Of a DNA stretch of 64,000 nucleotides, positions 45,269 to 57,737 are shown in pieces. The position numbers and the translations under genes were made by a program. Under the pieces are notes generated by a model, which searched no databases, was not told the origin of the DNA, and saw only the letters and a list, made by a program, of their open reading frames with translations. The DNA is taken from NCBI RefSeq assembly GCF_021043375.1, contig NZ_JAJNDV010000004.1, positions 1-64,000 on the forward strand, given 5' to 3'. Origin of the DNA: Sphingomonas sp. IC-56. Lineage in GTDB: Bacteria; Pseudomonadota; Alphaproteobacteria; Sphingomonadales; Sphingomonadaceae. Positions within the stretch are counted from its first letter, which is position 1, and each line of letters starts with the position of its first letter.

Positions 45269-45745
45269 TCAGATGAACTCGATCTTGGAAACGAGATAAT
45301 AGCGGTCGCCGGCGGGCACCGACACTTCGACCTCTTCATCGATCTTGCGGCCGATCAGCGCGCGGCCGATCGGCGAGTTGTACGAAATGCGGCCGATGCT
45401 GGCATCCGCTTCGGTTTCGCTGACGATCTGGTAGCGGATCGGCTTGTCGTCTTCGTCGAGCAACGTTACCGTTGCGCCGAACACGATCTTGTCGCCCGAA
45501 AGATCCTTGGGATCGATGATCTGGGCGCGGCTGAGCTTGCCTTCGATATCGGCGATCGTCGCTTCGTTCTGGCCCTGCTGCTCCTTGGCAGCATGGTATT
45601 CGGCGTTCTCCGAAAGATCGCCATGCGCGCGCGCTTCCTCGATCGCATCCACGATCAAGGGCCGTTCCGCCTTGAGGCGCTTCAGCTCCGCCGTGAGTTT
45701 CTCAAAGCCTTCCTTGAGCATCGGCATCTTGTCGACCGTCGCCAT
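45269..45745 (-). CDS. greA: Transcription elongation factor GreA
   Basis: 158 residues: an N-terminal coiled coil ([20 protein letters not shown], then [23 protein letters not shown] with the tip acids) and a C-terminal FKBP-like domain ([27 protein letters not shown]). It enters the RNA polymerase secondary channel and stimulates cleavage of backtracked transcripts. Upstream neighbour is the carB end, 314 bases away. Confidence 0.97.
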   Translation of the reverse strand: MATVDKMPMLKEGFEKLTAELKRLKAERPLIVDAIEEARAHGDLSENAEYHAAKEQQGQNEATIADIEGKLSRAQIIDPKDLSGDKIVFGATVTLLDEDDKPIRYQIVSETEADASIGRISYNSPIGRALIGRKIDEEVEVSVPAGDRYYLVSKIEFI

Positions 45746-46059
45746 ACGCCCGTGTCCTTCGTCAAAGCCTCCTCCCCAAGCGCCTCAGGGAAGAGAGCGC
45801 CCGCACATGAAGGTAATTGGGGAGATCGTTGTGCGAGCGATAATATTAATGCTGCGCGGGAGAAACATCAAGCGGGCGCCCGATTGGTGCCGTAATTGCG
45901 TCAGGCTCTTCGAACGGGAAACCCACTCATCGGAAAACTCGCGGTGTCAGCCATGCTTCTTCGTCACCCCGGCCCTGAGCCCGGGTCCCGCTGCCTCGAC
46001 CGGCTAGAAGAAGCGGGATCCCGGCTCAAGGCCGGGATGACGGAGTGGGATCAAACGGC
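45746..46059. other. Intergenic region between carB and greA
   Basis: 314 bases. The half next to greA (45746-45960) is relatively AT-rich for this genome (for example GATAATATTAATG near 45838) and would hold the greA promoter; no gene is credible. The other half is the A-type repeat at 45963-46041. Confidence 0.65.
45963..46041. repeat. A-type palindromic repeat, copy 3
   Basis: About 79 bases: GTCACCCCGGCCCTGAGCCC at the left, CGGCTCAAGGCCGGGATGAC at the right, with a GAAGAAGCGG centre. It begins 19 bases past the carB stop (minus strand). Confidence 0.87.
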
Positions 46060-49000
46060 CTAGCGTGAGGCGTAGAAAGATTGGAGCGGGCGGACGTCGA
46101 GGCTGTTCGCGCCCATGGCTTCGATCGCGCGGGCCGCGGCGACACTGCCCGGCGCCGTAGTGAAGTACGGAATCTTCTGCGACATCGCCGTGGCGCGGAT
46201 GCCGGCGGAGTCCTTTAGCGACTGCCAGCCTTCGGTGGTGTTGAAGATCAACGCGATCTCGCCGTTCTGGATACGGTCGACGATGTGCGGGCGCCCCTGC
46301 GCGACCTTGTTCACGCGCTCGACCGCAATGCCCTGCCCTTCCAGATAATCGGCGGTGCCCCCGGTAGCGATGATGGTGAAGCCGAGCCGGGCGAGGATCC
46401 GCACACCCGGCAGCACCACGGCCTTGTCGCTGTCCTTGACGCTGACGAACACCGCGCCGGTCTGCGGCAACACCGTACCCGCGCCGAGCTGCGCCTTGGC
46501 GAAGCTGGTCGCGAAATCACGGTCGATCCCCATGACTTCACCGGTGGACTTCATTTCGGGTGAGAGCACCGGGTCGACCCCCGGGAAGCGGCCCCAGGGG
46601 AATACGGCTTCCTTCACGGCGATATAGTCGATGTTGCGATCGATTACCGGCAGGTCCTTGAGCTTCTCGCCCGCCATGACCCGCGCCGCGATCTTGGCGA
46701 TGGGCGTGCCGATCGCCTTGGCGACGAAGGGCACCGTGCGGCTGGCGCGCGGGTTCACTTCGATCAGGTAGACCTCGCCGTCCTTGACCGCGAACTGGAT
46801 GTTCATCAGCCCCTTGACCTTGAGCGCACGGGCGAGCGCATGGGTCTGGCGCTCAATCTCGGCGATGATGTCGTCGGACAGGCTGTAGGGCGGGATCGAG
46901 CAGGCGCTGTCGCCTGAATGGACGCCGGCTTCCTCGATATGCTGGAGCACGCCGGCGACCACGACATCGTCGCCATCGGCGATCGCGTCGACATCGACTT
47001 CGATGGCGTCACGCAAATACTGGTCGATCAGCACCGGGCTGTCGCCCGAGACCTGCACCGCGGTCTGGATATAGTCGTCGAGCTGCTGGAGCGTGTCGAC
47101 GATCTCCATCGCGCGGCCGCCGAGCACATAGCTGGGGCGCATCAGCACCGGGAAACCGATCCGCTCGGCCGCCGCCACCGCTTCGTCCCGGCTGCGGGCA
47201 AGGCCGTTGGACGGCTGCTTGAGGCCGAGCTTGGCGACGAGCGCGGCGAAGCGCTCGCGGTCTTCGGCTAGATCGATCGCGTCGGGCGAGGTGCCGAGGA
47301 TCGGGATGCCGGCATCCTCCAGCGCCTGGGCCAGGTTGAGCGGGGTCTGGCCACCGAACTGGACGATCACGCCCACAAGCGTGCCGTTCGACTTCTCGAC
47401 TTCAAGGATCTCAAGCACATCCTCGGCGGTCAGCGGTTCGAAATAAAGCCGGTCCGAAGTGTCATAGTCGGTGCTGACCGTTTCCGGATTGCAGTTGACC
47501 ATGATCGTCTCATAGCCGGCGCCACCCTGATCCGAGCCCAGCGCGAAGCAGGCGTGGCAGCAGCAATAGTCGAACTCGATCCCCTGTCCGATCCGGTTGG
47601 GACCCCCGCCCAGGATCACGACCTTCTTGCGGTCGCTGGGCATGGACTCGTTCTCGGGCTCGCCGAAGCTCGGCGCCTCATAGGTCGAGTACATGTAGGG
47701 CGTCTTGGCTTCGAATTCGGCGGCGCAGGTGTCGATGCGCTTGAACACCGGGCGGACGCCGAGCTTGTGGCGGAGCTTGCGGACGTCGCCTTCCGTGACG
47801 CCGCCGGTCATCGCCTTGGCGACTTCGCCGATCAGGCCGTGGCTGCGCGCCATTGCGGCGGTGCCCTGGCGCATGTTGAGCGACTTGAGCGACAGATAGG
47901 CCAGCCGCTTGTCGCTGAAGCCCATTGCCTTCAAACGGCGCATGCCCTGCGCGTCCTGCGGAAGGCCGTCACGGCAGACCTGCTCCTCGGCCGCGACGAT
48001 CTCGGCGATACGCTCCAGGAACCAAGGATCATAGGCAGTTAGCGCCTGGACCTCCGAAACGGTGAAACCTTCGCGCAGCGCCTGGGCTGCGATCAGCAGC
48101 CGGTCGGGCGAGCGCACGGCAAGCGCCGCCTCGATCAAGTCGCGCGGCGCGCCGGCGAGCTTGTCGACATTGTTGAAGCCGCTGAGCCCAGTCTCCAGGC
48201 CACGCAGTGCCTTTTGCATCGATTCGTGGATGTTGCGGCCGATCGCCATCACTTCGCCGACCGACTTCATCGCGGTGCCGAGCGTGGCTTCGGCGCCCTT
48301 GAACTTCTCGAAGGCGAAGCGCGGGATCTTGGTGACGACGTAATCGATCGTCGGCTCGAACGATGCCGGGGTGGCGCCGGTGATGTCGTTGGTGATCTCG
48401 TCTAGCGTGTAGCCGACCGCAAGCTTGGCCGCGACCTTGGCGATCGGGAAGCCGGTGGCCTTCGACGCGAGCGCCGAGGAACGCGACACGCGCGGGTTCA
48501 TCTCGATGACGATCAGGCGACCGTCCTTCGGATTGACTGCGAACTGCACGTTCGAACCGCCAGTTTCCACACCGATCTCGCGGAGCACCGCGATCGATGC
48601 GTTGCGCATGATCTGGTATTCCTTGTCGGTCAGCGTCAGCGCCGGGGCGACGGTGATCGAGTCCCCGGTGTGCGTGCCCATCGCGTCGACATTCTCGATC
48701 GAGCAGATGATGATGCAATTGTCCGCACGGTCGCGGACCACCTCCATCTCATATTCCTTCCAGCCGAGCAGCGATTCCTCGATCAGCACTTCGGTGGTCG
48801 GCGAGAGGTCGAGGCCCGAGCGGACGATCGCGATGAATTCCTCGCGATTGTAGGCAATGCCGCCGCCCGAGCCGCCCATGGTGAAGCTGGGGCGGATGAT
48901 GGCAGGAAGGCCGACATGCTCGAGCGCGGCCAGCGCATCGGCTTCCGAATGCGCAATGGCGGAGCGGGCGCTTTCGAGGCCGATCTTGGTCATCGCGTCC

Positions 49001-49398
49001 TTGAACTTGAGCCGATCCTCGGCCTTGTCGATCGCCTCTGCGTCCGCGCCGATCATCACGCAGCCGAACTTCTCCAGCGTGCCATTGCTGGCGAGCGCGA
49101 GTGCGGTGTTGAGCGCGGTCTGCCCGCCCATCGTCGGGAGCACCGCGTCGGGGCGCTCCTTCTCGATGATCTTGGCGACGATCTCAGGCGTGATCGGCTC
49201 GACATAGGTCGCGTCGGCCATCTCGGGATCGGTCATGATCGTGGCCGGGTTCGAATTGACCAGGATGATCCGATAGCCCTCTTCGCGCAGCGCCTTGGCC
49301 GCCTGCGTGCCCGAATAATCGAACTCAGCGGCCTGACCGATGACGATCGGGCCTGCGCCGATGATGAGGATGGACTGGATATCTGTACGCTTAGGCAT
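46060..49398 (-). CDS. carB: Carbamoyl-phosphate synthase large subunit
   Basis: 1112 residues from the ATG at 49398 ([20 protein letters not shown]); a TTG at 49413 is possible but unlikely. Two ATP-grasp halves are clear: [50 protein letters not shown] in the first; [50 protein letters not shown] in the second. The C-terminal regulatory domain ([14 protein letters not shown] to LQSFYASR) binds allosteric effectors. It makes carbamoyl phosphate for pyrimidines and arginine with CarA, which lies 142 bases upstream. Confidence 0.98.
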   Translation of the reverse strand: MPKRTDIQSILIIGAGPIVIGQAAEFDYSGTQAAKALREEGYRIILVNSNPATIMTDPEMADATYVEPITPEIVAKIIEKERPDAVLPTMGGQTALNTALALASNGTLEKFGCVMIGADAEAIDKAEDRLKFKDAMTKIGLESARSAIAHSEADALAALEHVGLPAIIRPSFTMGGSGGGIAYNREEFIAIVRSGLDLSPTTEVLIEESLLGWKEYEMEVVRDRADNCIIICSIENVDAMGTHTGDSITVAPALTLTDKEYQIMRNASIAVLREIGVETGGSNVQFAVNPKDGRLIVIEMNPRVSRSSALASKATGFPIAKVAAKLAVGYTLDEITNDITGATPASFEPTIDYVVTKIPRFAFEKFKGAEATLGTAMKSVGEVMAIGRNIHESMQKALRGLETGLSGFNNVDKLAGAPRDLIEAALAVRSPDRLLIAAQALREGFTVSEVQALTAYDPWFLERIAEIVAAEEQVCRDGLPQDAQGMRRLKAMGFSDKRLAYLSLKSLNMRQGTAAMARSHGLIGEVAKAMTGGVTEGDVRKLRHKLGVRPVFKRIDTCAAEFEAKTPYMYSTYEAPSFGEPENESMPSDRKKVVILGGGPNRIGQGIEFDYCCCHACFALGSDQGGAGYETIMVNCNPETVSTDYDTSDRLYFEPLTAEDVLEILEVEKSNGTLVGVIVQFGGQTPLNLAQALEDAGIPILGTSPDAIDLAEDRERFAALVAKLGLKQPSNGLARSRDEAVAAAERIGFPVLMRPSYVLGGRAMEIVDTLQQLDDYIQTAVQVSGDSPVLIDQYLRDAIEVDVDAIADGDDVVVAGVLQHIEEAGVHSGDSACSIPPYSLSDDIIAEIERQTHALARALKVKGLMNIQFAVKDGEVYLIEVNPRASRTVPFVAKAIGTPIAKIAARVMAGEKLKDLPVIDRNIDYIAVKEAVFPWGRFPGVDPVLSPEMKSTGEVMGIDRDFATSFAKAQLGAGTVLPQTGAVFVSVKDSDKAVVLPGVRILARLGFTIIATGGTADYLEGQGIAVERVNKVAQGRPHIVDRIQNGEIALIFNTTEGWQSLKDSAGIRATAMSQKIPYFTTAPGSVAAARAIEAMGANSLDVRPLQSFYASR

Positions 49399-49539
49399 GG
49401 TGGTATCCGACAAAGCCGCTCGCGCCCTTCAGGACGCGAGAAGTTGGGGAGAGGGAGGCTGCGTCGTCACGAGACGCAACGTTCAGATGAGAGTGCGCGC
49501 GAAAGCGCTCCGACGCGATTGTAGGCCGAGCCCCAGGGC

Positions 49540-50730
49540 TCACTGCCGCAGCATTCCCACAAAGCGCTCGAACAGGTACAGGCTGTCCTGCGGTCCCGGG
49601 CTTGCCTCGGGGTGGTACTGCACCGCGAACGCCGGGCGGTCGGTCAGTTCGAAGCCTGCATTCGACCCGTCGAACAGCGACACATGCGTCTCGCGCGCAT
49701 TCGCCGGCAGCGTCTCGCTCAGCACCGAGAAGCCGTGGTTCATGCTGGTGATCTCGACCGCGCCGTCGCTCAGCCGCTTGACGGGGTGGTTGGCGCCACG
49801 ATGGCCCTGGAACATCTTCGAGGTCCTGGCGCCTACGGCCAGCGCCATCAGCTGGTGGCCAAGGCAGATGCCGAACAACGGTTTGCCGCTTTCCAGCATC
49901 TGCTGGATCACCGCCACGGCGTAGCCGGCGGTCGCAGCGGGGTCGCCGGGGCCGTTGGAGAGGAAGAAACCGTCGGGGGCGAAGCTCATCGCCTGTTCGA
50001 AGGTGGCTTGCGCGGGCAGCACCGTTACGCGGGCGCCGGCGCGGGCCAGGTTGCGGAAGATATTGTGCTTCGAGCCATAGTCGATCGCGACGACGTGCGG
50101 CTTGCCCTGCGCGGCCTGCTCGCCGGCGGCGTCATAGCCGAAGCCGAGGCGCCACACGCCGCCTTCCCAGCCATAATGCGTCTCGGCAGTGACCGAGATG
50201 GCGAGGTCCATGCCCTCAAGCCCCGGCCATTCCTTGGCCATCTGGAGCAGCGCGGGAATGTCGAACTGGCCATCCTTGGCGTGCGCGATCACGCCGTTGG
50301 GCGCGCCGCCGGTGCGAATGCGGCGGGTGAGCGCGCGGGTGTCGATGCCCGACAGGCCGATGCGGGCGTGCTTGGCCATCCAGGCGTCGAGATGCTCGGT
50401 GGAGCGGAAGTTCGACGGCTCGGTCACATCCTCGCGCACGATCATGCCGAGCGCATGGGGCTCGTCGGCCTCGACATCGTCGGGGTTGGCGCCGACATTG
50501 CCGATGTGCGGAAAAGTGAAGTTGATGATCTGACCGGCAAAGCTCGGGTCGGTCATGATCTCCTGATAGCCGGTCATGGCGGTGTGGAAGCACACTTCGC
50601 CGACCGCCTGGCCCTCGGCTCCGAATCCTCGGCCCCAGACCACGTCGCCAGAGGCCAGTACCAATACGCCGGTGGCTCCGGGAGGCGCAGACAAGGGTTT
50701 GGCTTCGGCCATTGAGGGGTGGCTCTCCAT
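49540..50730 (-). CDS. carA: Carbamoyl-phosphate synthase small subunit
   Basis: 396 residues (E. coli 382); an ATG at 50712 would give 390. The N-terminal domain has VLVLASGDVVWGRGFGAEGQ and FHTAMTGYQEIMTDPSFAGQ; the glutaminase has nucleophile C289 (FGICLGHQLMA) and the His-Glu of QYHPEASPGP. It supplies ammonia to CarB through the internal tunnel. The carA-carB gap contains a small imperfect inverted repeat near 49460 but no clear leader peptide or riboswitch. Confidence 0.97.
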   Translation of the reverse strand: MESHPSMAEAKPLSAPPGATGVLVLASGDVVWGRGFGAEGQAVGEVCFHTAMTGYQEIMTDPSFAGQIINFTFPHIGNVGANPDDVEADEPHALGMIVREDVTEPSNFRSTEHLDAWMAKHARIGLSGIDTRALTRRIRTGGAPNGVIAHAKDGQFDIPALLQMAKEWPGLEGMDLAISVTAETHYGWEGGVWRLGFGYDAAGEQAAQGKPHVVAIDYGSKHNIFRNLARAGARVTVLPAQATFEQAMSFAPDGFFLSNGPGDPAATAGYAVAVIQQMLESGKPLFGICLGHQLMALAVGARTSKMFQGHRGANHPVKRLSDGAVEITSMNHGFSVLSETLPANARETHVSLFDGSNAGFELTDRPAFAVQYHPEASPGPQDSLYLFERFVGMLRQ

Positions 50731-50853
50731 TCAGGTTGCAGCGATGTCGCTAAGTCGCGGCGGCTAGACCCCCTGCCCCCTCGCGTCAACCGGTTCGCGG
50801 GTCTAACAGGGACACATTCCCCGATTCACGACCCAATTTCACGAGAGTTCGAC

Positions 50854-51306
50854 ATGATCCGAGACGATATCAAGGCTGCCCAGATCGCGGCGATGAAGGC
50901 GGGCGACAAGCCGACGCGCGGGGCGATCAGCCTGATCCAGAGCGCGATCAAGAACCGCGACATCGAAGCGCGCACCGGCGGGGCGCCGGCCGACGACGAC
51001 GCGCTGGTGGTCGAAGTGCTGCAAAAGATGGTGAAACAGCGCCGCGAGTCGATCGAGATGTACACCCAGGGCGGCCGCCAGGAGCTTGCCGACGCCGAAG
51101 CCGCCGAAGTCGCGGTGATCGAGCGCTTCCTGCCCGCGCAGATGAGCGCAGAGGAGACCACCGCCGCGATCGAGGCGATCAAGACCGAGCTTGGCGCTTC
51201 GGGCATGAAGGACATGGGCCGCGTGATGGCGGAGCTGAAGGCGCGCCATGCCGCGAGCCTGGACATGAGCAAGGCGTCGGGACTGGTGAAGGCGGCGTTG
51301 AGCTGA
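50854..51306 (+). CDS. GatB/YqeY domain-containing protein
   Basis: 150 residues starting IRDDIKAAQIAAMKAGDKPT. The YqeY pattern continues with RESIEMYTQGGRQELADAEAAEVAVIERFLPAQM and GMKDMGRVMAELKARH, the tRNA-interacting helical domain shared with GatB. Its exact role is not known. It lies one base ahead of dnaG, in the common order yqeY-dnaG-rpoD. Confidence 0.93.
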   Translation: MIRDDIKAAQIAAMKAGDKPTRGAISLIQSAIKNRDIEARTGGAPADDDALVVEVLQKMVKQRRESIEMYTQGGRQELADAEAAEVAVIERFLPAQMSAEETTAAIEAIKTELGASGMKDMGRVMAELKARHAASLDMSKASGLVKAALS

Positions 51307-51307
51307 G

Positions 51308-53194
51308 GTGAGCCTTACCCCCGCCTTTCTCGACGAATTGCGTGCCCGGACGCTGCTGTCCGGGCTGATTGCTAAGACCGTGAAGCTGCAGCGCGCCGGG
51401 CGGGAGTTCCGCGCCTGCTGCCCGTTCCACAACGAGAAGACGCCCAGCTTCTACGTCAACGACGACAAGGGCTTTTATCACTGCTTCGGCTGCTCGGCGC
51501 ATGGCGATGCGATCCGGTGGATGACCGAGCAGCAGGGGCTGCCCTTTATAGATGCAGTGAAGGAACTGGCGCAGGCCGCAGGGCTCGACATGCCCGAGCA
51601 GGATCGGCGGGCGGCGCAGAAGGCCGAGCGGGCCAAGGGGCTGCACGAGACGATGGCGGATGCTGCGGCATGGTTCACCGAGCGATTGGGCGGGATTGAG
51701 GGAGCCGAAGCACGAGCGCTGCTCAAGCGCCGCGGCATCTCGGAGGAGACCGCCCGCGCGTTCGGCATGGGGTTCGCGCCGGATTCGCGCGGCAAGCTGC
51801 GCCAGGCGCTCGCCAGCTATGGCGACGCGATGCTGGTCGAGGCCGGGCTGCTGATCGATGTGGAGGGCAAGGAACCGTATGACCGGTTCCGCGGGCGGCT
51901 GATGATCCCGATCCGCGACGCGCGCGGGCGGGTGATCGCGTTCGGCGGGCGCATCATCGGTGATGGCGAACCCAAATACCTGAACTCGCCCGAAACTCCG
52001 CTCTTCGACAAGGGGCGCACGCTCTACAATCTCGACCGTGCCCAGGCCGCCGCGCGCAAGACCGGGCGAATCATCGCGGTCGAGGGCTATATGGACGTGA
52101 TCGCGCTCGCCCAGGCCGGGTTCGACGAAGCCGTCGCCCCGCTCGGCACCGCGATGACCGAGCACCAGATGGAGCGGCTGTGGCGGATGACCGAGGTGCC
52201 GCTGCTTTGTTTCGATGGCGACTCGGCGGGGCAGAAGGCTGCATTGCGCGCTGCGCATCGTGCCCTCCCCTTGCTTCAGCCGGGGCGCAGCCTCGCCTTT
52301 GTGCCGCTGAGTGACGGGCTCGACCCCGACGATCTGGTGCGGACCAAGGGCGCTGACGCGTTCGAGGCGCTGCTGGCAAAGCCGCAGCCCCTTTCAGACC
52401 TGCTGTGGCAAAGCGAAGTGGCCGCCGAACCGCTCGGTACGCCCGAGCAACGCGCTGGGCTCAAGCAACGGCTGACCGCGCTTGCCGAGACAGTCGCCGA
52501 CCCCAGCGTGAAATCGGAATACAAGGCCGAGTTCCGCGAGCGGATCGACAAGCATTTCGACCGCGGCCCGCGCGACTTCCAGCCGCGCCAGCGCCAGGCT
52601 GGCGGGGCGCGCGCTGGCCGGGGCACCCGCAACGCGCGTGGCATCTGGCAGCCGCCTGAGGCGCCGCCGTCGACCAAGGCCCGGACCCTCGGCTCTGAAG
52701 GGCTAGACCCCGCACTCGCCCGCGCGGTCCTCTGCGGATTGATCCGCCACCCCGTGGAGATTGCCCGGCACATGGAAGTGCTTGGATCGCTACGCACGGC
52801 CTCGGGCGCGCTCGGCAAGCTGTTCGAAGCGGTGATCGATGTCGCGCTTGAGGACAGACAGCTTGATCAAGGTAAAGTCCTCACCATATTGGCGCGGTCT
52901 GGATTTGATCAGGTTGCGAGTGACCTTCTTCGAGCCGACACGCTGCCATTCACCTTCTGCCGGTCCAACCCGGTCGATGCGGAACGGGCGCGTGACGATT
53001 TGAACGAGGCGATAGCGGTGATGGTGGAGCAGCCGGCGGTAGACGCGGCGCTTGCCGAGGCAACCGCTTCATTGTCGAGGGACGGGTCGGAGGAGGCCTT
53101 TTCCCGCCAGGTGGCGCTTTCGCGGAGGCGCCAGGAGCTTCTTGAGCGCCTCGCGAACCTGAGGCTTGCGGACGAAGACGATTTCGATGATTAG
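51308..53194 (+). CDS. dnaG: DNA primase
   Basis: 628 residues from a GTG at 51308. The CHC2 zinc finger is complete (C38, H41, C59, C62 in [15 protein letters not shown] and YHCFGCS). Toprim: [14 protein letters not shown] and [15 protein letters not shown]. The C-terminal third is the helicase-binding domain. It makes RNA primers at the replication fork. Forty-one bases separate it from rpoD, forming the classical macromolecular-synthesis operon without rpsU (yqeY takes that place). Confidence 0.98.
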   Translation: MSLTPAFLDELRARTLLSGLIAKTVKLQRAGREFRACCPFHNEKTPSFYVNDDKGFYHCFGCSAHGDAIRWMTEQQGLPFIDAVKELAQAAGLDMPEQDRRAAQKAERAKGLHETMADAAAWFTERLGGIEGAEARALLKRRGISEETARAFGMGFAPDSRGKLRQALASYGDAMLVEAGLLIDVEGKEPYDRFRGRLMIPIRDARGRVIAFGGRIIGDGEPKYLNSPETPLFDKGRTLYNLDRAQAAARKTGRIIAVEGYMDVIALAQAGFDEAVAPLGTAMTEHQMERLWRMTEVPLLCFDGDSAGQKAALRAAHRALPLLQPGRSLAFVPLSDGLDPDDLVRTKGADAFEALLAKPQPLSDLLWQSEVAAEPLGTPEQRAGLKQRLTALAETVADPSVKSEYKAEFRERIDKHFDRGPRDFQPRQRQAGGARAGRGTRNARGIWQPPEAPPSTKARTLGSEGLDPALARAVLCGLIRHPVEIARHMEVLGSLRTASGALGKLFEAVIDVALEDRQLDQGKVLTILARSGFDQVASDLLRADTLPFTFCRSNPVDAERARDDLNEAIAVMVEQPAVDAALAEATASLSRDGSEEAFSRQVALSRRRQELLERLANLRLADEDDFDD

Positions 53195-53235
53195 GGCGGC
53201 GTATAATTGCCGCCATTAGAATTCCGAGGGATTTA

Positions 53236-55269
<2,034 letters not shown>

Positions 55270-55292
55270 GAACAGCTAGAATGTTTATCTTC

Positions 55293-55329
55293 GACGCCTC
55301 GGAATACACTTCCGGGGCGTCTTGTTTTT
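55293..55329 (+). terminator. Rho-independent terminator of the dnaG-rpoD operon
   Basis: Stem GACGCC-T-CGGAA with TTCCG-G-GGCGTC around TACAC, then CTTGTTTTT. It lies 24 bases past the rpoD stop. Confidence 0.9.
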
Positions 55330-55472
55330 GGACCGGTCCCGCAGCGGGGCACCCGAAAAACACAAAGTAAATGCTCGCGTAAACCTCCTTTTTACGCGCT
55401 TCGGCCTATTCCTGAGTTGCACAAGATTGGCGCGCCCTTTGGGCCCGCGAGTTTCGAGTATTTTGGGGGCCT

Positions 55473-56138
55473 ATGCCGTTTGACTCCGCACAAATCGCAC
55501 GCCTGGGCAGTAGTTGGGGTGCCATGGGGTCGCTCGTTGCCTCCGACGGCAGCGCCAACCACTTCTATCTTCGGCGCATGGCAGCCGGTGACCAGCCGCT
55601 GCGCGATCTCGCGGACGCCGCCCATTATATCTGCCTGCTCCATGGCCGGCATCCTGGGGTGATCGACCATGCGCGCAACGGCGCGCGCGACTCGCTGGAA
55701 CGCGAATGGCTGGAGGCGGCAGCGGAGGCATTTGCGGGAGAGCGCGGCTTTCTCGCCAGGATCGTGGCCGCGGCCGGGCCGCTGCCGAGCACGCCTGGGC
55801 ACGACCGCTCCGAGGCCGTCGCGCATGCGCAGCGGCACGCGCTCGACATGCTTTCCCGCTCCGACCGCGCGGGCTGTGCGACCGGCGCCGCGCTGGCGCT
55901 GGCGATCGACTGGGCCACCATCCGGCAGTTCCTCAACATCGCGGCAGGGCGGCTTGGCCTCGACATCCCTCGCCTGGAGCTTCCGCTTCCGGAGGAGACC
56001 GTAAGCGTCGTAGACGCGCTTGCTCGACAAGGCGCGATGGAGCGGGCGATGCTGTTCGGCGCGCAGCAGGTCTTTGCCCAGCATCGCGGGCTGTGGGATC
56101 TGCTCGAGGCGCGCGGGAGCGCACGCGAGCGCGCCTGA
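55473..56138 (+). CDS. Conserved helical protein, function unknown
   Basis: 221 residues, almost wholly helical. Notable segments are GSSWGAMGSLVASDGSANHFYL, ADAAHYICLLHGRHPGVIDHARN, AHAQRHALDMLSRSDRAGCATGAALALAIDW and VVDALARQGAMERAMLFGAQQVF. His and Cys are scattered; no signal peptide. Several conserved-looking His/Asp in GRHPGVIDH and RHALDM could form a metal or catalytic site, but no family is recognised. It lies 40 bases ahead of the MoxR gene on the same strand. Confidence 0.7.
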   Translation: MPFDSAQIARLGSSWGAMGSLVASDGSANHFYLRRMAAGDQPLRDLADAAHYICLLHGRHPGVIDHARNGARDSLEREWLEAAAEAFAGERGFLARIVAAAGPLPSTPGHDRSEAVAHAQRHALDMLSRSDRAGCATGAALALAIDWATIRQFLNIAAGRLGLDIPRLELPLPEETVSVVDALARQGAMERAMLFGAQQVFAQHRGLWDLLEARGSARERA

Positions 56139-56178
56139 CCTGCTTGCCAGCAGCCGGCATCGCCCCCTATCCAGCCTT

Positions 56179-57024
56179 ATGCGTTTCGAAGGCACCCAAA
56201 GCTATGTCGCGACGGAGGACCTGAAGGTCGCCGTCAATGCGGCCGTTACCCTCCGCCGCCCGCTGCTCGTCAAGGGCGAGCCCGGCACCGGCAAGACCGT
56301 CCTCGCTTATGAGATCGCGCAGGCCGTGGACGCGCCGCTGATCGAGTGGAACGTCAAGTCCACGACCAAGGCACAGCAGGGCCTGTACGAATATGACGCG
56401 GTGGCGCGGCTGCGCGATGGGCAGTTGGGCGATCCGCGCGTCCACGACATCGGCAACTATATCCGCAAGGGCAAGCTGTGGGAGGCGTTCACCGCGCCCA
56501 AGCTCCCGGTCCTGCTGATCGACGAGATCGACAAGGCCGACATCGAGTTCCCGAACGACCTGCTCCAGGAACTCGACCGCATGTCGTTCCACGTCTATGA
56601 AACCGGCGAGGACGTCGCCGCCGCCGAGCGGCCAATCGTGGTCATCACCTCCAACAACGAGAAGGATCTGCCCGACGCATTCCTGCGCCGCTGCTTCTTC
56701 CACTATATCAAGTTCCCCGAGCGCGAAACGATGCAGACGATCGTCGACGTGCACTTTCCCGGCATCCAGAAGCTGCTGGTCAGCCGCGCGATGGACATCT
56801 TCTACGAGATTCGCGACGTGCCGGGGCTGAAGAAGAAGCCTTCGACCAGCGAGCTGCTCGACTGGCTCAAGCTGCTCCTGCATGAGGACATGCCGCTGGA
56901 GGTCCTCCAATCGCGCGACACGGGCACGGCCATCCCGCCTCTTCACGGTGCGCTGCTCAAGAACGAACAGGACATCATGCTGTTCGAGCGGCTGGCCTTC
57001 ATATCGCGGCGAGGGAGCAAGTGA
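56179..57024 (+). CDS. MoxR family AAA+ ATPase
   Basis: 281 residues. Walker A GEPGTGKT at 33-40, Walker B VLLIDEIDKAD, sensor 1 VITSNNEKDLPDAFLRRCFFHY (the arginine finger lies in RRCFFHY). This is the MoxR/CoxD group that works with a VWA partner to insert metal or mature enzymes. The VWA partner is 714 bases downstream, with a CHAP gene between. Confidence 0.94.
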   Translation: MRFEGTQSYVATEDLKVAVNAAVTLRRPLLVKGEPGTGKTVLAYEIAQAVDAPLIEWNVKSTTKAQQGLYEYDAVARLRDGQLGDPRVHDIGNYIRKGKLWEAFTAPKLPVLLIDEIDKADIEFPNDLLQELDRMSFHVYETGEDVAAAERPIVVITSNNEKDLPDAFLRRCFFHYIKFPERETMQTIVDVHFPGIQKLLVSRAMDIFYEIRDVPGLKKKPSTSELLDWLKLLLHEDMPLEVLQSRDTGTAIPPLHGALLKNEQDIMLFERLAFISRRGSK

Positions 57025-57122
57025 CGCGGACTGCGCTTGACCTGGATCAACAGGGTTAACCAGATTTTAACCTGATCCTTATACCCGGTGGTGCGGGGGG
57101 GTGCCCTGTAACCGGTGCCCAT

Positions 57123-57695
57123 ATGCGTATCTTGGGATCTGCACTTGCCGTGCTTGCCGCGATGGCGTGTTCGCCTGCCGCGCAAGCCGATTCGCTGCTC
57201 GACTATGTCGGGGAATGCGTGCCGTTCGCACGCGCTGCCTCTGGAATACAGATTTACGGCGATGCCTGGACCTGGTGGGACCAGGCCAAGGGGCGCTACG
57301 CCCGCGGCTCGGTGCCGAAGGTCGGCTCCGTGGTGGTCTTTCCGAAAAGCGACAAGCTTCGCCTCGGCCATGTCGCCGTGGTCAGCCGCATCGTCGAAGA
57401 TCGCGTGCTGATGCTCACCCATGCCAACTGGTCGCGTGTGGATGGCGTGCGCGGGCATGCCGAACAGGACGTGACACTGTTCGACGTCTCGCCCGAGGGC
57501 GACTGGAGCCAGGTGAAGGTCTGGTACCGCGACATGGAGGGTCTTGGCGGATCGGTGTACCCGGTGAAGGGCTTCATCTACGGCACGCCCGACCGGGGTG
57601 CGCCGCCGGCGGTGCGTGCCGCCCGCCCCTCCGTGCAGCTTACCAGCCGCAACCCTGATTATGTCGGATCGCTGATCGACGCCTATGCCCGCTGA
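57123..57695 (+). CDS. CHAP domain amidase/peptidase, secreted
   Basis: 190 residues: signal peptide MRILGSALAVLAAMACSPAAQA, then a CHAP fold with nucleophile C32 (GECVPFARAASGIQIYGDAW) and His83 (LGHVAVVSRIV), followed by the Asn-type position in THANWSRVDGV. CHAP enzymes cleave peptidoglycan cross-links or stem peptides. It is placed between MoxR and the VWA gene. The 98-base gap upstream has an AT-rich stretch with GGTTAACC, where its own promoter could lie. Confidence 0.9.
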   Translation: MRILGSALAVLAAMACSPAAQADSLLDYVGECVPFARAASGIQIYGDAWTWWDQAKGRYARGSVPKVGSVVVFPKSDKLRLGHVAVVSRIVEDRVLMLTHANWSRVDGVRGHAEQDVTLFDVSPEGDWSQVKVWYRDMEGLGGSVYPVKGFIYGTPDRGAPPAVRAARPSVQLTSRNPDYVGSLIDAYAR

Positions 57696-57737
57696 GCGGC
57701 TCTGGCGGTAGGCCCGCGCCCGCCCTAGGGTAGGGTC

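Noticed and set aside
49414..49539. Riboswitch or attenuator between carA and carB
   Set aside because: Only a short six-base inverted repeat near 49460 is visible; no T-run or known riboswitch core.
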